A DNA stretch of 6,576 bases from CAZLGO01 sp964559295 (lineage in GTDB: Archaea > Methanobacteriota > Methanobacteria > Methanobacteriales > Methanobacteriaceae). The stretch lies in assembly GCA_964559295.1 (NCBI GenBank), contig CAZLGO010000085.1, positions 1 through 6,576 of the forward strand, written 5' to 3'. The position numbers and the translations under genes are program-made. The notes under the pieces were generated by a model. That model saw only the letters and a list, made by a program, of their open reading frames with translations, was not told the DNA's origin and ran no database searches. Shown piece by piece: positions 1 through 6,458 of this stretch (position 1 is the stretch's first letter; each line of letters opens with the position of its first letter).

Positions 1-1
1 T

Positions 2-505
2 GCTGGTATGATTTCATGGGTAATGATGGATGCACTAAAAACCGGAAAACCAACCCTCCTCGGTGCATTATCTGGTGCAATAGCAGGTTTAGTGGCTATA
101 ACTCCTGCTGCAGGTTTTGTAAACGTTACAGCTTCAATAGTAATTGGATTTATAGCTTCAATAGTATCATACTATGCAATAACCTCTCTAAAATCTCGCC
201 TTGGCTACGACGATGCCTTGGATGTTTTTGGAATTCATGGAATGTCTGGTATATGGGGAGCTTTTGGAACAGGATTGTTTGCAGCTCCATTCATCAATCA
301 ATTAGGAACAGGGTTTTTTTATGGAAATCCTTCCCAGTTAAGTGTTCAGATTCTGGCTATTGGGGCTGTTATGATCTACTCTTTCGTTGTGACCCTGATA
401 CTCGGAAAGATAATAAAAATGACTATAGGACTAAGAGTAGAGCCCAAAGAAGAAATAGAAGGACTTGACACCAACCTTCATGAAGAATCTGGTTATAGAC
501 TATAA
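2..505 (+). CDS. amtB: Ammonium transporter Amt/AmtB, C-terminal part (5' end outside window)
   Basis: Integral membrane channel of the Amt/MEP/Rh family, which moves ammonium into the cell as a trimer. The reading frame is open to the left edge, so the first visible ATG (position 8) is internal; only about 167 residues, roughly the last four membrane helices and the cytoplasmic tail, are present. Visible family signatures are a GKPTLLGALSGAIAGLVAITP block, the GIHGMSGIWGAFGTG helix, and a tail of the GLD...HxExxY type. The histidine codon at 236-238 (GIHG) corresponds to the second pore histidine of E. coli AmtB (His318); the first is outside the window. The tail reads HEESGYRL where HGExAY is usual, a mild variant. 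The start is missing, so the promoter cannot be seen. It is followed by glnK after 46 bases, its standard regulatory partner. Identification is firm. Confidence 0.96.
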   Translation, partial: AGMISWVMMDALKTGKPTLLGALSGAIAGLVAITPAAGFVNVTASIVIGFIASIVSYYAITSLKSRLGYDDALDVFGIHGMSGIWGAFGTGLFAAPFINQLGTGFFYGNPSQLSVQILAIGAVMIYSFVVTLILGKIIKMTIGLRVEPKEEIEGLDTNLHEESGYRL

Positions 506-551
506 AAGTGATGAATTACAGAGGAAATAAAGAAACTATAAAGGTGATCAA
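499..551 (+). repeat. Imperfect direct repeat flanking the amtB-glnK gap
   Basis: Positions 499-515 (ACTATAAAAGTGATGAA) and 535-551 (ACTATAAAGGTGATCAA) match at 15 of 17 bases, 36 bases apart. The left copy contains the amtB stop codon (503-505); the right copy contains the glnK Shine-Dalgarno site and ends just before its ATG. Each copy also contains TATAAA. A local duplication of the translation-start region is the simplest reading; chance in A+T-rich DNA is possible. Confidence 0.5.
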
Positions 552-555
552 ATGA
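511..555 (+). other. Possible 14-codon leader frame overlapping the glnK start
   Basis: An ATG at 511 opens a frame reading MNYRGNKETIKVIK and stopping at TGA 553-555, so its stop overlaps the glnK ATG (552-554) as ATGA, an arrangement often seen in translational coupling. Upstream support is weak: only AAAAGTG abuts the ATG with no proper spacing. It may equally be a chance frame in a short gap. No function is assigned. Confidence 0.15.
541..548 (+). promoter_or_regulatory. Strong ribosome-binding site of glnK
   Basis: AAGGTGAT (continuing to C at 549) complements the archaeal 16S rRNA 3' end (GGAGGTGATC type) over about eight bases and lies three to eight bases before ATG 552. It fixes the glnK start and suggests efficient translation independent of any coupling to amtB. 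Confidence 0.75.
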
Positions 556-890
556 AAAAAATACTTGCGATCATAAGACCAGACAAATTAGAGGATGTGA
601 AGCAAGCTCTTGAAGAAATAGATTGTCGTGGAATGACTGTAATGGACGTAAAAGGTCGTGGCAGACAGCTTGGTATAACAGAAAGTTACAGGGGGCGTGA
701 CTACAAAGTTGATCTTCTGCCAAAAACACGACTCGAGATAGTGGTAAAGGATGAAGATGCTGAAGAGGTGATTCAGACAATAGTAAAAACAGCACAGACT
801 GGTGATATCGGAGATGGTAAGATATTTATAATGCCAGTTGAAGACGTTGTAAGGATCAGAACTGGAGAGCGAGGCGAAAAAGCTATTTAA
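552..890 (+). CDS. glnK: Nitrogen regulatory protein PII, GlnK type
   Basis: Small cytoplasmic PII signalling protein of 112 residues, the normal family length, acting as a trimer that senses ATP/ADP and 2-oxoglutarate and blocks AmtB when nitrogen is sufficient. Visible family landmarks in E. coli GlnK numbering: KGRGRQ leading into the T-loop with Gln39, Arg47 (the residue that enters the AmtB pore in the known complex) and Tyr51 in YRGRDY; Lys58 after DLLP; the B-loop TGDIGDGKIF with Thr83, Gly84, Gly87, Asp88, Gly89 and Lys90; and Arg101 and Arg103 in the C-loop. All key residues are intact, so it should bind nucleotide and AmtB. Tyr51 is the uridylylation site in enterobacteria, but whether it is modified here cannot be judged. 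The start is set by the GGTGAT site just upstream. Adjacency to amtB supports GlnK over GlnB. Confidence 0.97.
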   Translation: MKKILAIIRPDKLEDVKQALEEIDCRGMTVMDVKGRGRQLGITESYRGRDYKVDLLPKTRLEIVVKDEDAEEVIQTIVKTAQTGDIGDGKIFIMPVEDVVRIRTGERGEKAI

Positions 891-911
891 CTCCTCTTTT
901 TTATTTTTTTC
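891..911 (+). terminator. T-rich transcription end after glnK
   Basis: Immediately after the glnK stop codon comes CTCCTC followed by six T (897-902), an A, then seven T (904-910). No G+C-rich stem precedes it. Oligo-T tracts alone are typical archaeal terminators, so this probably ends the amtB-glnK transcript. Confidence 0.6.
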
Positions 912-927
912 AACATTGAAGATCGAT

Positions 928-942
928 AAAATCACTGATTTT
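928..942. repeat. Perfect 7-bp dyad in the glnK-gatD gap
   Basis: AAAATCA, a central C (935), then TGATTTT form a perfect inverted repeat of 7+7 bases with a one-base centre. The one-base centre is too tight for an RNA hairpin of full length but suits a dimeric DNA-binding protein. It lies about 130 bases before gatD. It could be an operator or chance in A+T-rich sequence; it does not resemble the GGTA-N6-TACC type of NrpR site. Confidence 0.3.
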
Positions 943-973
943 TGCAATTAAGAAATGACTAAATTTGGTTAAG

Positions 974-1066
974 TATTAATAACAACTGTTTTTAAAAATC
1001 ATAAACAAACATTAAACTGAAATAGACAAAATATTAGATAATTTTGCCTTTTGATTAAATAGGGGA
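974..1066 (+). promoter_or_regulatory. Probable promoter region of the gatD operon
   Basis: The 181 bases between glnK and gatD follow a terminator-like T tract, so a promoter is expected here. Three TATA-like candidates are visible: TATTAATA (974-981), TTTTTAAAAA (989-998) and ATATTAGATA (1031-1040). The last has an A-rich flank (ACAAA) that could act as a BRE, and would place the transcript start near 1060, giving a very short leader. AGGGGA at 1061-1066 is a modest ribosome-binding site for gatD. The sequence does not decide between the candidates. Confidence 0.35.
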
Positions 1067-1071
1067 TTTTT

Positions 1072-2382
1072 ATGAACTATAGAGGGATTGCAAAAGAAAT
1101 TTTAGACTCGTTGGGTATATCAATTGGAGATATTATTAAAATAAAAAGAAAAGACATTTCCTATGAAGGTATGCTTTTAGATAGGGCTGATACCACCGAC
1201 GAGAAGCATTTAGTCATAAAACTTGAAAGTGGTTATAACATTGGCATAGACATAACTAATGCAGAAGTTGAGCTTGTGGAGGTTGGCAAAAAGCCTAAAA
1301 TTGAGCTTCCACCGCTTGATATAAAAAAAGAAGCAGAAGAAGACATATCCATAATATCGACAGGAGGTACCGTAGCGTCTATAATCGATTATAAGACCGG
1401 AGCAGTTCATCCAGCATTTACTGCAGATGATCTTTTGAGGGCAACGCCAGAACTTCTTGCTTACGCCAATATAAAAGGAAAGGCTGTTCTTAATATTTTA
1501 AGTGAGAATATGAAACCTGAGTATTGGGTTATGGTAGCAAGATCAATAGCAGATGAAATAGGGGATGGTGCATATGGTGTCGTTGCTGCCCACGGGACAG
1601 ACACGATGCATTACACTTCTGCTGCACTAAGTTTTATGCTGGATACACCAGTTCCTGTCGTACTAACAGGTGCCCAGAGAAGTTCAGATAGACCCTCATC
1701 TGACGCAGCCTTAAATTTGATAAGTTCTGTAGTTGCTGCAAAATCTGACATTGCTGAAGTGATGGTTTGCATGCATGCAACTGAAAATGACTCTTATTGT
1801 TATATACACCGAGGCACGAAAGTAAGAAAGATGCATACATCAAGAAGAGATGCTTTCAGGAGCATAAACACAACTCCACTTGCGAAAGTCCAGGATGCTA
1901 AATTAAAGATTCTGGATGAACATTTAAAATACAAAAAAAGAAGTGATGCTACTGTCAAGCTTAATGATTCCATAGAACCAAATGTTGCATTTATAAAAAG
2001 TTATCCTGGGATTTCCAGTGAAGCGATTGATTATTACGTGGATAAAGGGTACAAAGGTATTGTAATAGAAGGTACAGGATTAGGGCACTGTCCAGAAAAT
2101 ATCATTCCTTCCCTTAAGAGAGCCACAGATAGCAAAATACCAGTTGTTATGACCTCCCAGTGCATTTATGGGAAAATCAATCTAAATGTTTACAGTACTG
2201 GAAGAAAGCTTCTCTCAGCAGGTGTTATTTCTGCTCTTGACATGCTTCCTGAAACTGCTTATGTTAAGTTAATCTGGGCTTTGGGACAGACAGAAGACCC
2301 AAATGAGCTTAAAAAAATCATGCAGACCAATATCGCAGGAGAAATTGAGGAAACTTCATCTTTGGGATCTTTTTTAATTTAG
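1072..2382 (+). CDS. gatD: Glu-tRNA(Gln) amidotransferase subunit D
   Basis: Asparaginase-like subunit of the archaeal GatDE complex; it hydrolyses an amide donor (glutamine or asparagine) and passes ammonia to GatE, which converts Glu-tRNA(Gln) to Gln-tRNA(Gln) in the cytoplasm. The 436-residue length is normal for GatD. Residues 1 to about 75 form the small N-terminal beta domain (starting MNYRGIAKEI) found in GatD but not in ordinary asparaginases. A linker of charged residues leads to the asparaginase-I-like part: STGGT at 96-100 with Thr97, HGTDT at 174-178 with Thr176 and Asp177, and the KVRKMHTSRRDAF block with Lys253, which together supply the Thr-Thr-Asp-Lys catalytic set by family comparison. 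The C-terminal domain contains EGTGLGHCPENI and SQCIYGKINLNVYSTGR. The start is chosen because MNYRGIAKEIL matches the usual GatD N terminus and AGGGGA lies upstream. First gene of the operon; gatE follows after 10 bases. Confidence 0.97.
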   Translation: MNYRGIAKEILDSLGISIGDIIKIKRKDISYEGMLLDRADTTDEKHLVIKLESGYNIGIDITNAEVELVEVGKKPKIELPPLDIKKEAEEDISIISTGGTVASIIDYKTGAVHPAFTADDLLRATPELLAYANIKGKAVLNILSENMKPEYWVMVARSIADEIGDGAYGVVAAHGTDTMHYTSAALSFMLDTPVPVVLTGAQRSSDRPSSDAALNLISSVVAAKSDIAEVMVCMHATENDSYCYIHRGTKVRKMHTSRRDAFRSINTTPLAKVQDAKLKILDEHLKYKKRSDATVKLNDSIEPNVAFIKSYPGISSEAIDYYVDKGYKGIVIEGTGLGHCPENIIPSLKRATDSKIPVVMTSQCIYGKINLNVYSTGRKLLSAGVISALDMLPETAYVKLIWALGQTEDPNELKKIMQTNIAGEIEETSSLGSFLI

Positions 2383-2383
2383 C

Positions 2384-2389
2384 GGTGAT
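2384..2389 (+). promoter_or_regulatory. Ribosome-binding site of gatE
   Basis: GGTGAT sits entirely within the 10-base gap between the gatD stop (TAG 2380-2382) and gatE ATG 2393. It fixes the gatE start and fits coupled, near-stoichiometric translation of the two subunits. Confidence 0.7.
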
Positions 2390-2392
2390 TTC

Positions 2393-4258
2393 ATGTTCGA
2401 TTACGAAAAACTTGGACTCAAAGTAGGTCTTGAGATACATCAGCAACTTGATACTGAAAAAAAGTTATTTTGTGGATGCAGTTGCAATCTTTGGGATCAA
2501 AAACCTGATTTTAAGATTTTAAGAAGGCTAAGGCCTACTCAGAGCGAACTTGGAGAAATAGATAGGGCTGCATTTGAAGAAGCGAGGCGGAAGCTTAAAT
2601 TCATCTATGAGGCATATAATCACAAAACATGTCTTGTTGAAGCAGATGAAGAACCACCAAATCCTCTAAACATGGAAGCAATTGAATTGTCACTCATAAT
2701 CGCATGTTTGCTTAACATGCATGTTGTGGATGAATTTTACACTATGAGAAAGCAGGTGATAGATGGAAGCAACACTGGAGGATTCCAGCGAACAGGTCTT
2801 GTTGCAACTGATGGATTCATTGATACAGACTATGGAAGGGTTATAATCGAGAACTTGTGTCTTGAGGAGGATGCGGCAAGAAGAATTGGACATAAAAAAG
2901 GTGCAGTCATCTTTAGACTCGATCGACTTGGAATTCCACTTGTTGAGATAACGACATCTCCGTCCATGAAGAATCCGCAACAGGTTAAAGAAGTTGCGTA
3001 TCAAATAGGACAGATATTGAGAAGTACAAAAGTCAGAAGAGGAATTGGAGCCATACGCCAGGATCTTAACATATCTATAAAGGGAGGTGCTAGGGTTGAG
3101 ATAAAAGGAGTTCAGGATCTCGATCTCATGCCAAAGATAGTTGAAAATGAAGTTAAAAGGCAAGTGGAGCTTCAAAAGATAAGAGATGAACTTCAAAGAA
3201 GGAATGCAACAGTTGAAGGTAAGCTCTATGATGTAGGGGAAATTTTTGAGGATACAAAATCGAAAATAATATCAAAAAGCAAAGCTGTTTTAGCAGCGAA
3301 GCTTAACGGATTTTCAGGCTTAATTGGGAGAGAAATCCAGCCAAATCGGAGATTTGGAACAGAACTTGCAGATTATGCCAAAAAAATGGGAGTATCTGGT
3401 ATATTTCACACAGATGAGCTTCCAGGCTATGGTATATCTGAAGAGGAAGTTAAGGCGCTAAGGGAGTTTGTTGGAGCATCAGATGATGATGCAGTTGTTT
3501 TAGTTGCGGATGATAAGAAAAAAGCTAAAGATGGTTTGTTTGAAGTTCAGCGAAGGGCAAAAATTGCAATAAGTGAGATTCCAGAAGAGACAAGGAAAGC
3601 TTTGCCTGATGGAAACACCCAGTATCTAAGACCTCTTCCAACAGCAAGTAGAATGTACGTTGAGACTGATATTCCCCCCATCCTAATATCAAAGAAGCTT
3701 CTTGAGAAGATAAGATCCAATCTGCCTGAACTTCCGGAAGAGAAAAAGGCAAGATTAATGGAAGAATATAATCTAAGTGAAGATCTCGCAATACAGCTTG
3801 TAAGAAAAGATAAAGTTACTGATCTCAAAAAGATTATTGAAGAGTGCGATGTAGATCCTACTATAGTTGCATCAACTTTAGTTTATACTCTAAAGGAGCT
3901 TAAAAGAGATGGACATGCTGTCTGGAAATTGGATACCCATGTGCTCAAGAGCACCTTCGATCTTTTGGCAGATGATAAGATTACCAAGGAAGCCATACCT
4001 CAAATACTAATTGGTGTATGTGATTATGGATGTTCACCGGAAGAAGCTGCTGTAAAATTTGATTTAATAATGTTATCGAAAGAAGAGATTGAAAAAATAG
4101 TAGATGAAGTAATATCCACGAATGCTAAATTAATAAAAGAAAGAGGAGAAGGTGCAATTGGTCCTCTTATGGGAATAGCAATGAAAAAATTAAAGGGAAA
4201 AGCTGATGGTAAACTTGTAAATATGCTCTTGAGGAATAAATTACATGCTAAATTGTAA
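2393..4258 (+). CDS. gatE: Glu-tRNA(Gln) amidotransferase subunit E
   Basis: GatB-family kinase/amidotransferase subunit that binds the mischarged Glu-tRNA(Gln), activates the glutamyl group with ATP and receives ammonia from GatD. The 621-residue length is normal for GatE and longer than bacterial GatB because of an AspRS-like insert. Seen in order: VGLEIHQQLDT at 11-21 opening the catalytic cradle; a cysteine cluster FCGCSC at 26-31; TCLVEADEEPP at 79-89; KQVIDGSNTGGFQRT at 120-134; LEEDAAR at 157-163; DRLGIPLVEITTSP at 177-190; RQDLNISIKGGARVEIKGVQ at 222-241. The AspRS-like insert runs from about 305 to 425, ending in RPLPTASRMYVETD. From about 445 there is a helical region and a YqeY-like tail with GPLMGIAMKKLKGKADGKLV near 590-609, which contacts tRNA in the known GatDE-tRNA structure. 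No frameshift or missing block is apparent. Next gene follows after 60 bases. Confidence 0.97.
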   Translation: MFDYEKLGLKVGLEIHQQLDTEKKLFCGCSCNLWDQKPDFKILRRLRPTQSELGEIDRAAFEEARRKLKFIYEAYNHKTCLVEADEEPPNPLNMEAIELSLIIACLLNMHVVDEFYTMRKQVIDGSNTGGFQRTGLVATDGFIDTDYGRVIIENLCLEEDAARRIGHKKGAVIFRLDRLGIPLVEITTSPSMKNPQQVKEVAYQIGQILRSTKVRRGIGAIRQDLNISIKGGARVEIKGVQDLDLMPKIVENEVKRQVELQKIRDELQRRNATVEGKLYDVGEIFEDTKSKIISKSKAVLAAKLNGFSGLIGREIQPNRRFGTELADYAKKMGVSGIFHTDELPGYGISEEEVKALREFVGASDDDAVVLVADDKKKAKDGLFEVQRRAKIAISEIPEETRKALPDGNTQYLRPLPTASRMYVETDIPPILISKKLLEKIRSNLPELPEEKKARLMEEYNLSEDLAIQLVRKDKVTDLKKIIEECDVDPTIVASTLVYTLKELKRDGHAVWKLDTHVLKSTFDLLADDKITKEAIPQILIGVCDYGCSPEEAAVKFDLIMLSKEEIEKIVDEVISTNAKLIKERGEGAIGPLMGIAMKKLKGKADGKLVNMLLRNKLHAKL

Positions 4259-4318
4259 TTTGGTTGAACTTTTTGGAAAATTTCAATGTTATCAAGTTAA
4301 TCAAAGGTTGGTTGATAA

Positions 4319-5413
4319 ATGGATGTTGTTGACTTGGCAATAAAACTCATCAAAATTCCGTCTGTTACAGGTTCAGAAGATAAAATAGCCAATGTGATTG
4401 CAGAACTCATGAAAGAGGCGGGTTTGAACACCAAGATCGATGAGGTTGGAAATGTAATTGGAACCACGGGAAAAGGCAGCCCAAAACTTCTTTTTAATGG
4501 TCATATGGATACTGTTCCTTCTTATTTTGAACCCTCAAGAGACGATGATCGGATACATGGTAGAGGATCTGTTGATATGAAAGGTGGCTTAGCAGCCATG
4601 TTGAAAGCTATAGAATCTGTAAAAAACAGCTCTTTGAAGGGTACTTTGATCTTTTCGGCTGTTGTTGATGAGGAAAGAGACTCCCAAGGAACATATCATC
4701 TTTTAAGATCAGTTGACGCTGATTTTGCAGTAGTAGGAGAGCCAACGAACCTTGATATTGTAATAGGACATAAAGGACGAGTTGAATTTGAAATTACAAC
4801 ACATGGAAAAGCAGCACATGCTTCAAGACCGCAAGAAGGCATAAACGCCATATCAGACATGGCAAAGATTGTACATGCAATAGATCATATGGAATTTAAG
4901 GAAGATGATGTTTTAGGAAGAGGTACTTTGACTGTCGGCTGTATTAAAGGAGGAACCTCACCCAACGTTGTACCTGATTTTTGTAAGATCATAGCAGAAA
5001 GAAGACTCACGATAGGTGAGGAACCTGAAGATGCAAAAAATGAAATTTATAAGGTTGTAGAATCTTTAGATTTGAAAAGTAGGTTTCAAATCAAATTTAA
5101 AAAAAGAAAAACGCCATTTTTAAAGCCTTTTTTAATATCAAAAGATCAAAAAATAGTAAAAATTGCTGATTGTGCTTTGCGTGAAACCTTAGGTAAGTCA
5201 AAAATTAGGACTGTAGATTTTGTAACAGACGCCTCTTATCTAAATGAAAAATTCCCAACAATTGTCTTAGGTCCTGGGGATGCAAAAAAAGCACATACAA
5301 AAGATGAATTTATTAAGGTAGATGAGCTTGAAGATGCTGTTTTGGTCTACAAAAAAATCATAGAAGAATGTTTAATAAAAAACTTCCAAGAAAAAGTTGA
5401 ATTGGAGGATTAA
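4319..5413 (+). CDS. M20-family metallohydrolase (ArgE/DapE/LysK-like deacylase or peptidase)
   Basis: Two-metal, probably zinc-dependent cytoplasmic hydrolase of 364 residues, the usual size for ArgE/DapE relatives, which remove acyl or aminoacyl groups from amino acids. All expected metal and catalytic residues are visible: His62 and Asp64 in GHMDTVP; bridging Asp86 in GRGSVDMKGG; Glu118 (likely general base) and Glu119 in VVDEERDSQG; Glu141 in VVGEPT; and His326 in AKKAHTKDEF near the C terminus. The inserted dimerisation domain spans about 150-265 and carries HGKAAHASRP (His167) and GGTSPNVVPD. Substrate cannot be fixed: acetylornithine, N-succinyl-diaminopimelate, LysW-linked lysine/ornithine and dipeptides are all possible. 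The 60-base gap after gatE has no T-tract terminator, so it is probably co-transcribed; the ribosome-binding site is weak (GGTTGAT, about 4310-4316). Codons 254-280 are notably A/T-rich and lysine-rich, but conserved blocks resume after them. trxB follows after one base. Confidence 0.9.
   Translation: MDVVDLAIKLIKIPSVTGSEDKIANVIAELMKEAGLNTKIDEVGNVIGTTGKGSPKLLFNGHMDTVPSYFEPSRDDDRIHGRGSVDMKGGLAAMLKAIESVKNSSLKGTLIFSAVVDEERDSQGTYHLLRSVDADFAVVGEPTNLDIVIGHKGRVEFEITTHGKAAHASRPQEGINAISDMAKIVHAIDHMEFKEDDVLGRGTLTVGCIKGGTSPNVVPDFCKIIAERRLTIGEEPEDAKNEIYKVVESLDLKSRFQIKFKKRKTPFLKPFLISKDQKIVKIADCALRETLGKSKIRTVDFVTDASYLNEKFPTIVLGPGDAKKAHTKDEFIKVDELEDAVLVYKKIIEECLIKNFQEKVELED
5404..5410 (+). promoter_or_regulatory. 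Ribosome-binding site deciding the trxB start
   Basis: GGAGGAT lies inside the last codons of the M20 gene, six bases (after GGAGG) before ATG 5415. This makes ATG 5415 the start rather than the in-frame TTG at 5397, which precedes the site. Stop TAA (5411-5413) and ATG are one base apart, so terminating ribosomes could restart. Confidence 0.8.
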
Positions 5414-5414
5414 A

Positions 5415-6326
5415 ATGAAAGAATACGATGTCATAATAATTGGAGCAGGTCCTGCTGGAATCACAGCTGGAATATATGCTGGAAGAGAAAATCTAAAGAC
5501 ATTGGTACTTGAGAAAACTATAAGTGGAGGATTAGTAAATGAGGCACCGCTCATAGAAAACTATCCGGGATTTGAGGCGATAGCTGGTGCAAAATTAGCA
5601 GAAAAGATGAAAACACAAGCATCGAAGTATGTAACTATAAAGGAAACAGAAGAAGTTAAAAAAATCGAACCAATTAGAGAAAAAATGGCTGTATTTACCG
5701 AAAAAGAAGAATACATCACAAAAACCTTAGTAATGTGCACAGGCACCAAACATAGAAAATTAGGAGTAAAGGGAGAAGAAGAATTCCTTGGAAGGGGCGT
5801 ATCTTATTGTGCTACCTGCGATGGTTTCTTCTTCAAAAACAAGAATGTAATGGTGGTAGGTGGTGGGAATTCTGCAGTAGAAGGAGCTTTGTACCTTAAA
5901 AACATCGGTTGTAATGTAACTTTGGTTCACAGAAGAGATGAGCTTAGAGCACAAAAACACCTACAGGATAAGCTTCATAAAGCAGAGATTCCAATAGTGT
6001 GGAATTCGCAAATAAAAGAGATAAAAGGTGATAAAGCTGTAAGAAGTGTTGTGATTCATGACAAAAAAAATGCTGAAAGAGAAATCAGCACAGACGCTGT
6101 ATTTATATACATTGGAGAAGAACCAAACAACAAATTAGCGGCCAAAATGGGAATAAAACTTGATAAACATGGATATATAATCACAGACAAAAGCCAGAGA
6201 ACCAATGTCCCTAAGGTTTATGCTGCAGGAGATATCACAGGAGGGGTAAAGCAGGTGGTGGTGGCTTGTGCTGAAGGCGCTGTGGCTGCTATCTCTGCAT
6301 ACGTTGATCTGATGAAAGAGAAATAA
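5415..6326 (+). CDS. trxB: Thioredoxin reductase (FAD/NAD(P)-binding, CxxC)
   Basis: Cytoplasmic flavoprotein of 303 residues that transfers electrons from a pyridine nucleotide through FAD and an active-site disulfide to thioredoxin or a similar small redoxin. Seen in order: FAD-binding GAGPAG at 10-15; SGGLVNEAPLIENYPGF at 37-53; a TGTKHRKLGVKGE turn at 109-121; redox centre CATC at 132-135 followed by DGFFF; second dinucleotide fold GGGNSAVEGAL at 149-159; HRRDELRAQK at 172-181, where the arginine pair normally binds the 2'-phosphate of NADPH; and C-terminal FAD site AGDITGG...KQVVVACAEGA at 271-289. The NADPH-type arginines argue for NADPH rather than F420 as donor, by family comparison. 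The usual GGQ near residue 38-40 is GGL here, seen in the sequence; the effect is unknown. ATG 5415 is chosen over TTG 5397 because of the GGAGG site. Last gene of the operon. Confidence 0.95.
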   Translation: MKEYDVIIIGAGPAGITAGIYAGRENLKTLVLEKTISGGLVNEAPLIENYPGFEAIAGAKLAEKMKTQASKYVTIKETEEVKKIEPIREKMAVFTEKEEYITKTLVMCTGTKHRKLGVKGEEEFLGRGVSYCATCDGFFFKNKNVMVVGGGNSAVEGALYLKNIGCNVTLVHRRDELRAQKHLQDKLHKAEIPIVWNSQIKEIKGDKAVRSVVIHDKKNAEREISTDAVFIYIGEEPNNKLAAKMGIKLDKHGYIITDKSQRTNVPKVYAAGDITGGVKQVVVACAEGAVAAISAYVDLMKEK

Positions 6327-6332
6327 GTGAAT

Positions 6333-6360
6333 CTTTCTTTGAGTTTTTATTTTCATTTTT
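6333..6360 (+). terminator. T-rich transcription end after trxB
   Basis: Within 35 bases of the trxB stop there are repeated T tracts: TTTCTTT, five T at 6344-6348, four T at 6350-6353 and five T at 6356-6360, without a strong stem. This fits an archaeal oligo-T terminator ending the gatD-gatE-M20-trxB transcript. Confidence 0.55.
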
Positions 6361-6387
6361 CCATACTATATTTCTACCTGAGACGCT

Positions 6388-6425
6388 TGAACAAGGTTGA
6401 TCCTGACTTCGCCGTAGTTTGTTCA
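6388..6425. repeat. 7-bp inverted repeat in a locally G+C-richer patch
   Basis: TGAACAA (6388-6394) and TTGTTCA (6419-6425) are perfect complements separated by 24 bases. The intervening sequence GGTTGATCCTGACTTCGCCG and onward is richer in G+C than the flanks. It could be a stem-loop in RNA or part of an old repeat; a 7-bp arm with a 24-base spacer can also arise by chance. Confidence 0.25.
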
Positions 6426-6458
6426 TGCAATAAAAGAAAATCTGATGTCTATATTTAT

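Noticed and set aside
16..468. 150-codon plus-strand frame inside amtB
   Set aside because: It lies in another frame over a clear transporter sequence and its translation is rich in Cys, Asn and Trp with no family motif.
588..947. Minus-strand frame opposite glnK extending into the gap
   Set aside because: It runs through the T-rich terminator, is low in complexity and has no ribosome-binding site or recognisable motif.
2690..3196. 168-codon minus-strand frame opposite gatE
   Set aside because: It is antisense to conserved GatE motifs and its translation, rich in Ser, Asn and Tyr, looks like a complement artefact.
5090..5165. Very A-rich stretch in the M20 gene, checked as a possible frameshift or slippery site
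   Set aside because: The frame stays open and conserved C-terminal M20 motifs (TDA, GPG, AHTKDEF) follow in the same frame.
5397..5414. In-frame TTG start six codons upstream of trxB ATG
   Set aside because: It precedes the GGAGG site and overlaps the M20 coding end; ATG 5415 has the right spacing and gives the usual TrxB N terminus.
6135..6356. Minus-strand frame opposite the trxB end
   Set aside because: It mostly mirrors the conserved FAD-binding region of TrxB and starts in the T-rich terminator.
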